From Pyronema omphalodes (Eukaryota; Ascomycota; Pezizomycetes; Pezizales; Pyronemataceae): a stretch of 64,000 nt of DNA. Each line of letters begins with the position of its first letter. Within the stretch, counting starts at the first letter, position 1. Location of the stretch: NCBI GenBank assembly GCA_024516155.1, contig JAJJXM010000041.1, forward strand, positions 132,001-196,000, given 5' to 3'. This document shows, piece after piece, positions 28,544 to 40,111 of this stretch. Below the pieces are notes generated by a model. It saw only the letters and a list, made by a program, of their open reading frames with translations, did not search any database and was not told where the DNA came from. A program made the position numbers and the translations under genes.

Positions 28544-28587
28544 TCGTGCCTAAAGATGGTGGCGCTAGCCACCATCTTTAGGCACGA
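28544..28587. repeat. 44-bp perfect palindrome (20-bp arms, 4-bp loop)
   Basis: TCGTGCCTAAAGATGGTGGC, then GCTA, then the exact reverse complement. It could extrude as a cruciform or fold as an RNA hairpin. It is not part of a recognised element and has no matching terminal duplication. Confidence 0.95.
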
Positions 28588-31339
28588 GTAACCAGTTTAT
28601 CAACAGTTGGAGTTGTGTACCAACGGTTCGATTTGTAGAGGCAACACAATGGACCGGCCGTAGGCCGGAACAGACCACATCCTCTCTTGTAACAAGTAAC
28701 TAGCATGATACGTATTCGTAAGTCACGTGAAGTCGCGCTGCCCTTGGGCCTAAATTTTAATGCTTCCCATACAGCGTCACTCACTACCCCGCATCTGTCG
28801 CAACCCCATCCGCAACCATACGGTCCATACTCCCTGCATTCCAAGGTTCGAAATTACAAGTGTCTATAAGCTTCAGTACATACGCGCTCACTGTATGGCA
28901 ACGTGTCAAAAGTCGCCTAGAGCTCCGATGTCTTGGCTGCACTTAGGGCTTACGTGACTGGCACGCGCGGAGGTGGAGTTTCCACCTTGGATATATCTCC
29001 CTCTGTAGACGCGTAGAGCTAGATCACCATCGTTCTCAATGAATACACTCCTCCACGACTGTTTTTCTTTTGCGTTCCCGTTTGACACAACGGAAAACAA
29101 TTACATCCACACTTGGCTCCACCACCAAGCACGCAGCCCTGAATTTTAAACATTGAACGATAATACCACGTGTTTCTTTTGAGATTCCGAGATAGAAATA
29201 TCACAGGAAAGTTTGAGGTTCATACAATTGTAATTCTGCGAATAAAAAAACACGTTCCCAGCTTTTTTACTGTCCACATCGTACAATTGGAGTACGAACA
29301 AAACGCTGTTCTTAAAGGCTTCAACTGTCGGTGACGAATGAAAATCAAGTCTCGCTACCCTTGCGAAAAAAAAAAAGTTCATCCATCAGTGATCACGGAT
29401 CCTAAATCGTTCGGTGCTTATGCAGAATGATTTTCCAAGAAGGATCGGAGAGTTGGTCTGATGAGGGCACTGGCGTGTTATTATGGGAGATGCTGTGCCA
29501 CCGCCAGCAGTTCAATCCCCGTCAAACCGCATTCTAAGGCAGCCTGATAACCTTCAAATATGTACATACATAGACATTGGATTGATCAAGTCATTTGAAG
29601 ATCGATAAACTAGCTATAATGCCACAATTTTCCTGTGTGAATCCTAGATTCCGACAGCTAATTTCATTTTGGACCGATGTCACTTCTGATTGGATGCTCG
29701 AATTTCGGTTGCCACTATATGTAGCTGCAACGCACCCTCTTGCATCGTCATTACATGCATGATGATATTCAACATGCCCGTTCGTCGCCCATTCCACCTA
29801 TTTTCTCGTCCCGGCCATACATATTGATCAAGCTCACATCCATGAACTGTGCACCGCCATCACCCTTGCCTCCCATGCACGACCACCATCCTTCCATTCG
29901 ACACCTCTACTCCCGTCCGCTCCTTCCTTATCTCCATTCATCCATCCATCCCCTCCTATGTCTCCGACTATCCATCCATCCCTTCCTGTGTCTTCATCTA
30001 TCCCCTGCTGATTTGTCTCTACACATCTGTTCTCTGCCAGATCGATTAATATTAGCTGGTCCTGATTATGCATGAATTTGTAGATACAGACCCATTACTT
30101 CTTTATTCAGCTCGGCGTGTGCTCCGGATGGTCTATTACCGCTCCATGTAGGAATTTTCAAAGGACACCACCAGTACTCGGAGGCTAGCTGCACCGATTC
30201 ACCCCCCCCCCCCCCCCCCACCACCACGCACACACACACACAAGATAGTGAATCACTAATTCAAGCGAGAAGAGTGACAAGTTGTGGCATTCAGGTTGGA
30301 TCACGGAAATAAACAACCAACCTGGATCCTTGCGAATGAAAGATGGACAGCTCAACCCGAAAACATCGAATAGGTACAGGTACATACCGAATTCGTTTGT
30401 ATTGTCACGATTGCGTGGTATACAGCGCCGTAAACATTCCAGAACCTACGTTGAGTTAGTCCCGCATGAGCCTTCTAGGACTCGGTCAGCGTGTGGGCCA
30501 GGAGATATCCTATGTTGAGTCGGAGTAGCTAATATGATATGCCACTTTCTGGGACAAAAGATCGATGGCACACTCTATTATCAATGATTCGGATACCACT
30601 TTCAGTTTGATAGGGATATGAAGGAGAAAGTTGCGGTTTGATCAGATGGGTTCAAATGCATCCGGGCATTGAACTTGAGAAGCCAGACTTCAGCTACAAT
30701 GTTCTGACCCAAAAAGCATTTAGTTGATCCATAGGCCCATATCCAATAGCATACCTGTTCTATGGTTTTGGGCTGATGGGGTATAGGATTGTGTATCCTG
30801 GACCGTGGAGAGTGTGGAAAGTCATCTAGGGAATTAGGGCACTTCAAATGCCACATACCCTGGACGGTAGCGGAGGAGGACTGATACGGAATGATTCCAA
30901 CACCATGGCTAATGTGGATATCCACACTCTAGAATGATCCTGGCGAGCATTATTGGTGCTTTCGCCCCGCGCCGTACCAGATTGATTGTTACCCGGAAGC
31001 AAAAGCAGCAAGCAAGCAACACTAAAACTCACCGTAGCTTACAATAAGCGGATAGTTTAGCTGCCCGGCTAGGAGATGCCCCCAGGAGTCGCTGATGCCA
31101 GTTCGTAAGGTATGAGTGAAGTACGGAGTTGCTGAGCGAGCCATGGACCCTAGGCTGTACGTTCAAAATAACTGCTGGGTACATTCGGTAGAAGCGGTAA
31201 GAATGACGTTAGTCGCGTCACATCAACGCGCCATCACCGCCACACCACGCAGAAGCCTATGGTCCCCAACCACAGAAGCGACCATGCGCGTTCAAGCCTG
31301 TATGTAGCGGACGCCGGACACAACGTAACCCTCGGTTAT
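28588..31339. other. Gene-poor intergenic stretch with simple repeats
   Basis: It contains a pyrimidine-rich CATCC/CCAT stretch (29860-30010) and a C17 run followed by CA repeats (30200-30242). Several open frames of 60-110 codons (for example minus 30602-30925) lack motifs or convincing starts. No RNA gene is supported. Confidence 0.4.
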
Positions 31340-31344
31340 TTTTT

Positions 31345-31722
31345 TTAAAAAATAAAGATAAAATAAGATAAAATAAAATAAAATAAAATAAAATAAAATA
31401 AAATAAATAAAATAAAATAAAATAAAATAAAATAAAATAAAATAAAATAAATAAAATAAAATAAAATAAAATAAAATAAAATAAAATAAAATAAAATAAA
31501 TAAAATAAAATAAAATAAAATAAAATAAAATAAAATAAAGAAAATAAAATAAATAAAATAAATAAAATAAAATAAAATAAAATAAATAAAATAAAATAAA
31601 ATAAATAAAATAAAATAAAATAAATAAAATAAAATAAAATAAATAAAATAAAATAAAATAAAATAAAATAAAATAAAATAAAATAAAATAAAATAAAATA
31701 AAATAAAATAAAATAAAATAAA
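31345..31722. repeat. AAAAT/AAAT microsatellite (~375 bp)
   Basis: AAAAT pentamers with scattered AAAT units run from about 31357 to 31722. The long minus-strand frames (ILFYFILFYF) are an artefact of the repeat. Confidence 0.95.
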
Positions 31723-33541
31723 CAATTTTCTTTCCACCTTCAGTGGTATGGGGGATCAGTTTATATTGTGACATACCGCGTAGAATGGCCACACGTTACT
31801 CTATTCTCACCTGTCAACATTGGCTGTGAGGAAGGACATTGCCTGCTGCTTTCGGGATGTTTCATGTACTAAGAAGTAAGTACGGGTCATGAATCTTTCG
31901 GTCCCTTGACATAAGTACAGTAAGTTCCGAGAGGTAAATCAATCCGCGTTTACTTTTATCACTATGTATTCCGGTACTTAATAATTTTGATAGCAACGGA
32001 GTACCCTGCAAGAAGAGTAGATAGCGCTCGTTAGCAGAGAATGTATGAAAAAAGATTATATTTTCAGAGTCCTTTTAGCAGACGAAGCAAGTGGTATATT
32101 CACAACAGCGCAGATACTGGAGCAGTACACAGCGGCGACCTTCCGGCTCTTTGCAAAGAGGACTTGGCAAACGAATCTGGCTCGTGAGAAAATGGGTGAA
32201 ATATTCGCCCCTTCTTTCGTGTATAAGTGCCACGAGGCCTTTGTTGTATTAATCAACCTCAGTATTATCACAATCGTATGTTAAATACTTTCGACTTTGA
32301 TGAAGCTCAGGGCACCCGTGTGAGCTTGACAATGCATGGTGTATCTTATGCCAAACATAGGGGGAAAGTACTGCTGCGCTTCTGAAGAGGAGGATGAGCA
32401 AGTCCCGAAGCCCAAGATTTTACTACACGAGGCTGCTCAGTATTTGAAGAATGTGTTGATCTGCGAGGACAGCGGTATTCAAAAGACTAGGAACCAAAAT
32501 TAAACCAAAACGTTAGAGCCATACAGATGACTCTGCGTATGTGGGGCTTAAGGGCAGCAAGCAGTATGAAGCAGACAAAATGGAGCATTTCTTTGTTACT
32601 ATGTTAAGGATAATAAGATGTAAGGTCAAAGAATTATAAAATGGCACACGTGTAAATCTAAGAGAGAAGCTTACGCTCCACCCCCCCACCCCCGCCTCCC
32701 GGCCCATCCCGCGCTCCAAATCTCAAGCAATCACTCGCACCAAGTCTCTATCTACCTAACGATTTCCTGTATATAACGATAACACCCTCAGGTACCAACA
32801 GATTATTATGGAAAGTAGGTTAACATGAGGTCGTAAACTCACATTCCCGCTGGGGAAGCTTCCCAGCCAGGGACACCGATGCCTTGCCGATATCACTAAG
32901 GCGGCGCTCGTTACATTCTGGTGCAGAACCCGAACATCTGGGTACGAGAAAGTGTCACATGCGGTGTTGATTCTCTACCCTCGACAACACTATTACCATA
33001 CGAGAATATTACTCAATATCCCACGGCGTGTAAGAAAGTATATTATGAATCACCGAAGATCAGTCTCTCCGATCTCGAATGTGTGACCACCGGTGATCAG
33101 GATACCCCAGCAGAGCGAATTTTGAGTTCACTACATATTCATGTGCGCATACCGACATTTTCTCGTCCCAAAGCTGGAATAGATACTGAAACCACGCGAT
33201 AAGAGCACTTTACGGGTAACATCATACGGCAAACCCATTGCGGGATGTATTGGTCAAGGTAGGACAAATTTGTAAGAGAGTTGTAACTTTTATTCATGTA
33301 AACCACACAGATCATTCTCCTCTATCTTAAGCTATCACTATTCCCGTCGTAGCGCAAGTTCCCCCGAAATACCCCCCATTAACACCGCCCTTCCCGTTCA
33401 CTTTTATGCGCCTCCTCTTCTCCTTCCACTCTCTAACCATCTTCTGCGCATCATTCTCAACACCCTCAACCTTACGTCTTCTTTCATCCAGAAGAACCTT
33501 CCTAGCCTGTTTTAATCACTCAATCAGCACCATTCCAAAGT
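31723..33541. other. Intergenic, no supported gene
   Basis: The best open frame (32045-32284, + strand, 79 codons) has no recognisable motif. A C-rich patch lies at 32680-32705. Nothing else is supported. Confidence 0.4.
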
Positions 33542-34150
33542 TCATGCTTCTTCAGCTAAGCCCCGGGCAAGGATCTCATCACTTACACGAGGCATCTTTA
33601 CTCTACTTTCCTCCCTTCTCATCTCCCTCGCCTCACTTTTCTCAATCTCCGTAAGCCTCTTCTTAACCCCCTCCCTGACCATCGTAAGTCCCATACCAGC
33701 AACATCCTTGGCATCAACAATCATAACCCTGGCGTTCCCGATTCTCAGGTGCACCTTGCCAGAAGGTAGGTCGCGCTCCCCTATGACGCTATTGTGGACT
33801 TTGAAGGATAATTCGACTTTAACCTTGTTGGGCGTCATGTAGATGCCTTCGACTAAGCCGGGGGTGGGGACTGTAGTCGAGGGAACAGTTGGTTCGAGGG
33901 GAGCTGAGGGATTGTCAGTGGAAGTCTGATGAGCGCGAGGGATGAGGAGAAAATTACCTGAGGATATTTCATTTGTGTTACTTATAGTGTAGAGAGAGGT
34001 TTTATGTGGGACTTGAGAATGCATGGCAGGCATAGCCTTGAGACCTGGAGACTCGGTCGCTGTGATATTGGGAAGCTTAAAGTTACCAATGGCGGTGGTA
34101 GCAGTATTGACTGCGACGTTAAGGTGTGCGGTTTGGATGTTATTTTGCAT
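33542..34150 (-). CDS. Hypothetical protein (about 202 aa)
   Basis: The frame is open from about 34237 to the stop at 33542, but the first ATG is at 34150 (MQNNIQTAHLNVAV). Codons upstream include a GTG and no ATG, so either translation starts at 34150 or an upstream exon exists. The N-terminal half is Ala/Thr/Asn/Pro-rich and low in complexity (TSTDNPSAPLEPTVPSTTVP). The C-terminal half is more structured-looking (KVKVELSFKVHNSVIGERD, KVHLRIGNARVMIVDAKDV) and ends in a charged helix (VKKRLTEIEKSEAREMRREE). No family is recognised. No signal peptide or membrane segment is seen. Confidence 0.5.
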   Translation of the reverse strand: MQNNIQTAHLNVAVNTATTAIGNFKLPNITATESPGLKAMPAMHSQVPHKTSLYTISNTNEISSGNFLLIPRAHQTSTDNPSAPLEPTVPSTTVPTPGLVEGIYMTPNKVKVELSFKVHNSVIGERDLPSGKVHLRIGNARVMIVDAKDVAGMGLTMVREGVKKRLTEIEKSEAREMRREESRVKMPRVSDEILARGLAEEA

Positions 34151-34183
34151 GTTAGAAATGTTGTTGACGATTGAGGAAGACAC

Positions 34184-35201
34184 GGTAAAGGCGATGAAGT
34201 TGAAGTAAGAAGTGGTAAGTGGTAAGGAAGAGTTTTAGAAAGCGTACGCGCTGGCGGTGCTTCCACACGGGCTCATAGACCCCGCGGCAAAATTTTGGTT
34301 AGACCCTGAGGGTTCATGTATCTGCTCGACCAGTAGGTTGCACTTGTAAAGCAACGGGCGATGACACACCGCGGTTTCGGCCGTCGAAAATATCGAGTCG
34401 GAGCATCTCTTTATAAGCGTTAGGGAGTCGGCATGGAAGAAAATTATATTCAGAACATCTTCGCGATGTCATATGTTGTAGAATATGGGTGTCTCGAATA
34501 TTTTTCATTGGGGTCGAGTTCGATGCGGAAGCCGTAACCATCAAGGAAAGGGTTTGACCCTGAGGGTCGACAATGCAAGGATTTAACACAGGGATGGGCT
34601 CTTGCTGGACGAACTTGGTTCAAGATCCTGGTAAACACACTAGACATTTCGGTCTCCGGAAGCAAGGAGATGTGGCTCACAGCATCTATGTATGTACATA
34701 GTATCCATGGGCTGTACATGAGACGAGATGAGACGAGATGAGTATAGAAATATCTAGAGTTTTGAATTGATCCCAAGTTGAAGAAACCAAGTCAGCAGCC
34801 CAGCGAGCCTGAAAAGTATGTAATCACTTGTATTCTGCTTATTAGGTTTAATTATTCTCAATACTACCGAAGGATTTCTGTTGCGTGTTTGTGGAACGCA
34901 GGCAGCAAAATAACCATCTTGAGCCGGATTGCAGATGCAGGTGTTCGTATAGCGAGCATCATCGTCGACACGCAGGCATCGACATGGATAAAATTTCAGG
35001 GTCGAAGTTTTACTACAAAAGCCTGTCAGACGCCTGTGCCTCGAGGTAGAGTCTCGTATGTCGCGTTTGGATTTGAAAGGGCGAGCGTCGTTGTCAAAAG
35101 TGTTGATTGTGTTTAACGCGTCGAGAACGCGTCCTTCACCTGAACGCCAAACTCTTCTTCACTTGCTCCCCGAGGGCAGCAGGCAACGAAAAGGGTGGTT
35201 T
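34184..35201. other. Intergenic, no supported gene
   Basis: It holds a short GAGAC(G)A-type repeat near 34728-34742. Open frames are short and without motifs. Confidence 0.4.
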
Positions 35202-35384
35202 CGCGTCAACTGGAGGCAGTACAATACCAGTGACACAGTGGGTATCGACATGTGCAAGCACAGAGGCCAATTCCCGGGGTTCAAAAATAAGATTAATATA
35301 AGAAGGTTCAAATAGAACCGTTTCAGATATTAAACTGAAAAGAACAGATACTACACTTGATCTAAGCCAAAAGGCTGTGGAATT
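35202..35384 (-). ncRNA. U2 spliceosomal snRNA
   Basis: The minus strand carries the U2 core: stem-loop I with AGCCTTTTGGCT, then TAGATCAAGTGTAGTATCTG including the GTAGTA branch-point-pairing box (plus 35347-35356), then stem-loop II TTTCAGTTTAATATCTGAAA and an Sm-type site ATTTTTGAA (plus 35280-35288). A 3' stem-loop contains CTGGTATTGTACTGCCTCCAG, like the conserved stem-loop IV. U2 pairs with the intron branch point in the spliceosome. Ends are estimated: 5' near 35384 and 3' near 35202, about 183 nt, close to the usual 185-195. A TATATAAG box on the same strand lies about 93 bp upstream (35484-35477). Single copy in the window. Confidence 0.93.
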
Positions 35385-36729
35385 TATTAGCATTCGTTTA
35401 TGGTGATGATAGTATGGGGTGGTGGAGACATACCAAAGAGAGCTAAAGATCGCAAGAACGGGGAAGAAAGGTGAGCTTATATAGCTTGGGCAAGGGCGGG
35501 TAACAAGTGTTGATCGGCTACTTTGGCCGGTCAACCCGGCAAGCGTACCTGCAGGTACTCAAGTCTCACGGATCGGTGCCATGCATCACGTGCAGCATAC
35601 GGATAATATCCTGGTCCAACCATCACTGCATAGCTCTATGCTAGAACCTCTTTATAACGACCGCCCATGTAAGAAATGACGATATTTTTTTATTACAAGG
35701 ATATCATTAAGGAAACATGCAAATTTTGTATGGGATCACTGTATACGGGAACGGCTGACCAAGCAGCTGAAGGGAGCCGTGTGAAAAGTAACATCATGCG
35801 CATCTCCATTTCTGTTCGCCCCGTAAAGGAACAAATGTGGAAATTCACTCAAAGATATTCAGATTTTACGCGTACTTCTGTTACAATAACTGCCCATGTG
35901 ACACTCACATCCTGCCAACATCGCCAAGCTGAGCCATGCTAGACCACGTTTCGTCACTGAGCCTACGGAACATCGATACGAGTCTGAATTCGTGGATTGG
36001 TAATCAGTTCTTCCCCAATTTCAAATTTTGATTTGCGTCGACTCTAGATGTGAGGGTCTTCGATGCTGTTTGTTCACTTCGCGCTACCAAAATCGTGATG
36101 CGATAATGAGTGATGGTCTATGAACCCAAGTCTGGTTTCCAGGCTAGGAATAGGCTATCTATACCCAACCTGACGGAAAATCTTCTGAATGTGAATAAAG
36201 TTTCTTTTCTAGATCCCAAAATGGTGTTGGCGTCTATACTGTCCTTGGTTGCACCATCTACGGCTGTAGACTGCGTTAGCCATGCAAGCCAGTTTTTCGA
36301 GAATGAACTTCAGACTCAACACTGTCTTTTGCCATTGTTAATTCTCTCGTTTTCAATACATGATTACCACAGTTTCAGGAACTTGAATGACGAAATAACT
36401 TTGCCGCTGCTATGGCCACAATCTTCACTGAATCTTGCAATTGAGATTATTAGTCATAGCAAATCACTCAGGTAACCTATCCTGGGTGCAAAGTCAACGC
36501 CACAATATACTCTCAACCCCATCAAAGACCATATCAGGGTAATGAAATGATTATCGATATATGGGGTCAAACAATGAACCCCTTCTCCCAGAGAAAGCCA
36601 CGCGCGGCCACAGAGCTCGCGCCGACGCCATCGCACCTCCATATCTTCCCCTTCATATCTCCTCATTGACGGCACGTCCGTCTCCTCTTTGACAACCTCC
36701 ACCGCGACCCTCGCGGCCCATCCGTGGCC
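35385..36729. other. Intergenic: U2 upstream region and 5' flank of the next gene
   Basis: Apart from the TATA box at 35477-35484 nothing is assigned. A 121-codon plus frame (36110-36475) lacks a convincing start or motif. Confidence 0.4.
35477..35484 (-). promoter_or_regulatory. Candidate U2 snRNA TATA box
   Basis: CTATATAAG on the minus strand, about 93 bp before the estimated U2 5' end. No other promoter element was identified. Confidence 0.4.
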
Positions 36730-38647
36730 ATGCCCGGGCTCTCCGACGTCATCTCCCCAAAACGCATCGTTACCGATCCGCCTCCGCCAAAAAAACGCTC
36801 CTGGCGCGGCTGGAGACTTAAGTCCCCCTTCCGGAAGAAGCACACACCAGAATGTGCTCAACACGCGGGTGAAGCAGATTCCGGTAGTTTACTAAACCTT
36901 CCCGGTGCAACACAGTACGCGGAACATAATGTCCGACACTGCACTACTCCTTCCAGAGCGGTGTCGGATGCAGGGCATAAGTTTCATAATGCTTCCCCTT
37001 GCCAGAATTCACATGTTACAGAGCGCTTAGGGCTTTCTCCGAGACCAATCCTGAAGTCTAAATCTCTGGGTACGAAGACTGGGTTGGGCTTGACAAGCAG
37101 GCAGGGAGAGGAAATCTATTTCGGGTATGATCCGTATGAAGCGCTGCAGCAGAGAAAGATGAGGGTTGGGCAACCGTTCGAGAAGATGCATTACAGAAGC
37201 CCTCTTCTGAAGGGAGAGAAATTATTCCAACTGCCTGTGAAGCCTTCCCGCCCTGCGTTTCATGAGGACGACTGTTGCAGCGACTACGAGGATTACTCGG
37301 ATCACTCCCATGAGGATTTAACTATCAGACCTCGAATTACTAAAAAAGAGACGGGTCCCTACTCATTCCCGAGATCGGCCACTGAAGCAAGCGGCCATAG
37401 GGGATTAGGAATGATCCGCTCACCAGAGCTTGTCCAGATTCCTCGTTCAGATACCCAGGAATTTCTGGCGCAGCTATTCGATAAGCCAGATGACATAAAC
37501 TCTGTTACTTTTCAGCGGTACTCTGACCTGGTCCGTAAGCAAGGTCGTTACTCTGGAGAAGCCGGAAAGAAACACCTCGGAACCTCGGATTATGAATCCA
37601 CACCAACACCGGTTTCTCGGGTTACCCGAAGCCCCCGTGGTAAGAAAGGTACATCCCGAAGTTCCAATATCATGCACTCCTTACACGTTTTGTACGATCC
37701 TGACGTCTGTTACAGAGTCGGACGATGTGTCCTTCTCAGGATCCTCTCATCACCAGAGATACGTCTCAGATGAATACCACACTATGCAAGAGTTCTTAGC
37801 CACTGGACCCGATGACTTTGACGTATCAATCTTCAAGAGCCCGACCAGAGAAATGTTCGCCACACCCAGTCGACATCCCAAGCTGCAGGAGTCCGATTCA
37901 TTCGTCCCGCAAGTTCATTCCCCGGAGGAAATTGCCATGCACGCTCAGATGCGTGCCATTCTACAGTCTCCCACGCCTCCATACGGTGGAAACCTCAACC
38001 GTCCTCCCGGTAATGCGAATATCAAGTCACCCACACCGGCATCAAACATCCCGCCTGAACCAGCTCGCTCCTCAACTCGCGCTAGATTCATGAACGCGGT
38101 CCAGAAGTCGGGTAATCTATCACCATACGGCTACTATTCTCGTAAAGTCGTCCCTGTTGTCGGTGAACCCGGACCGGCCATCCAAACTCCTAGATCACCA
38201 AGTAAAGCACAGGTCCGCTTCACTGATTCTACTACGGCCCTCACAGCTACCAACAGGGAGAGAAAAAAGTCATTCGGTCGGAAGTTTATCAATGTTGTTG
38301 ACACAGTACGATTTTCACCGCAAGTAAAACGAAATGTGAGCCCATTGGTAGGTAGCCCCAAAACCCCGAAGGCCCCAAGAGCCTCAGCAACCCCGGGGAA
38401 CACAGGTTCTCGCAAGTCTTCTGGGCATCGAAGAGCAGCAAGTGATTCGTACAACCTTCCGCATGAGATTGACGAAATGAAGAGAGGAGTTAGTATGGAG
38501 AATATGAGAAGTGTTAGTGCGGATACAAGAGGTGTCAAGGGAAAGCACGATGGTAAGCAACAGGTACCGATGTGGAGATCTCAGACTGGTGCTCATCCAG
38601 CTGGAAATGTGGCAGCGAGAATGTTGCACACGCCTGGATGGTATTAA
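36730..38647 (+). CDS. Hypothetical SP/TP-rich protein (613 aa), two exons
   Basis: Exons 36730-37639 and 37716-38647. The 76-bp intron has donor GTAAGA, a CTGAC branch motif and acceptor TTACAG. Joining keeps the frame (split GAG codon). ATG 36730 (MPGLSDVISPKR) is the first in frame. The protein is basic, Ser/Pro-rich and probably disordered, with an N-terminal Pro/Lys patch (PPPPKKRSWRGWRLKSPFRKK), an acidic cluster (DDCCSDYEDYSDHSHED) and many SP/TP sites (SPTREMF, SPTPPYG, SPLVGSPKTPKAP). RKSSGHRRAASDSY and RKKSFGRK resemble AGC-kinase sites. This suggests a phosphorylated regulatory or cell-cortex protein, but no domain is recognised. The intron model is well supported, function is not. 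Confidence 0.8.
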
Positions 38648-39430
38648 TAGAGAAGATTACGTGGCTTAGGGTAACAACCTGCCTCAAGGATACGGTAATC
38701 TGATCTACATTGGCAACCACAGGATAGCGTGCGGTATAAAGATACCCGAAATGCTATTATGATATCATGTTTTTACTTTGTTTACGATATACGCAGAATC
38801 TGTCAATTTTACTTGTACATTAGTCGTTTAGTTACGCAACTTATCAAATGGCGCGCATCATGGTTCGGGGGTCGGGTGATCTTAAGCACACTCCATCACT
38901 CGCCCAAGCCACGTTTATTTTTTGATTAATTTTTATATAGTATCCAAACCTCGGGTTGTAGCATGACCCTGGTTTCATGAATATGCACAATATTTACGAA
39001 GGTTAGGCTTAAGACAGATCTGAATGCCCATTGGGTGACACTCCAGAGCGGCCGTATTGGTTGGCAGCGTGGCCTCCTGTCTATTTTCCACCGTGCTAAC
39101 TATCCATCTCACGTCTTCCTGTCCTAGAGTCCGGCAGACTCTCGCTCAAGCTACGTATTATGATAGAATTGAAGAAATTGCAGCAAAAATAGGAGAAGAT
39201 CTTCGACAAGCACAATCCACGACCAGGGTAGCTTTGGGATCTCTCACAATATTAAACAAAACGCATTAACAACCAAGATGAATTCCATATACTTAAACAA
39301 CTAACTAAATTGCCACTGGCGAAAAAATAAGAAAATATACCCTCAGAATAAAACCTTCCAACTACAACCAACACCTGTTACACCTCCTAAAATACCACTC
39401 CATAACCCACCATCATACCACAACTCCTCT
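38648..39430. other. Intergenic between convergent genes, nothing assigned
   Basis: AT-rich 3' flanks of the genes on either side. No repeat or RNA gene was noticed. Confidence 0.4.
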
Positions 39431-40111
39431 CTAACACGCCTTATTCCAGTGCCATCCACCAGACTTTACAGTCCTAACCTCCAAAGTCAAATACCCATCG
39501 GGGCTGACCATAAGCGTAGTTCCCGCAACCCCACCATTTTTCGTGCACTGGCCGACGGTCAACATCATCGCCTGCCCAATCTTCGAGCAAGGAGTACAAA
39601 TTTCTCCATATCCACAGATAGCAACACCAACTCCCTGATCAGTTGTAACGCAATCACATCCAAAAGTTTCTTTTCTTTCGGATTGACAGCACCAGTTATC
39701 CATCTTCCGGGATAGATCCATGGCTACGGAATAGACGTTGGAAAGTGGTGCGGCAGGTCCCCAGCAGCGGCTTTTGCTGTAAAGCGGGTTGGGGAGATGG
39801 TAGGTGGTTCGAGGGGCTACCTTTCCGGAGGAATCACCGCTGTCTTGGGGTTCGGAGGATGGAGCGGCAAGAACTAAGGAGGCGTCGGCGGAGGGGAAAT
39901 GTTCGGCGAGAAGAGCAGATGGTGCAGGTAGTGACTCGACGGAGAAACTGGAGGCGCCCCCGCGGTTGGGTTTGAGGAACAGGTTGCCTTGGGAGAGAGT
40001 CAATGTGCCGATGGGGAGTTGTTTGACGTTGACTTCTGGGTGGGCTATCTCGGGTTTTCCGGCTATGGCAATGGTGGCCAGGAACGATGTGATGATTATA
40101 GTGGTACGCAT
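39431..40111 (-). CDS. Secreted cysteine-rich small protein (226 aa)
   Basis: ATG at 40111 is followed by a signal peptide (MRTTIIITSFLATIAIAG, cleavage likely near residue 18-23). A Ser/Pro/Ala-rich middle region (about 50-100) may be a propeptide or linker. The C-terminal half has ten cysteines, including SRCWGP, NWCCQ, FGCDCV, AICGYGEICTPC, VGQC and a terminal NKAC, consistent with a disulphide-bonded secreted domain. No enzyme motif is seen. Proteins of this size and composition are common among fungal small secreted proteins and candidate effectors, but that role is inference only. It is a single exon, convergent with the gene at 36730-38647. Confidence 0.75.
   Translation of the reverse strand: MRTTIIITSFLATIAIAGKPEIAHPEVNVKQLPIGTLTLSQGNLFLKPNRGGASSFSVESLPAPSALLAEHFPSADASLVLAAPSSEPQDSGDSSGKVAPRTTYHLPNPLYSKSRCWGPAAPLSNVYSVAMDLSRKMDNWCCQSERKETFGCDCVTTDQGVGVAICGYGEICTPCSKIGQAMMLTVGQCTKNGGVAGTTLMVSPDGYLTLEVRTVKSGGWHWNKAC

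Noticed and set aside
29450..29540. tRNA-like B-box (AGTTCAATCCCC)
   Set aside because: The bases around the T-loop do not form the required 5-bp stem and no acceptor stem closes. Chance match.
31345..31737. Long minus-strand frames reading ILFYFILFYF
   Set aside because: They arise from the AAAAT microsatellite, which is stop-free on that strand.
36110..36475. 121-codon frame before the SP/TP-rich gene
   Set aside because: No convincing start, motif or codon pattern; not called.
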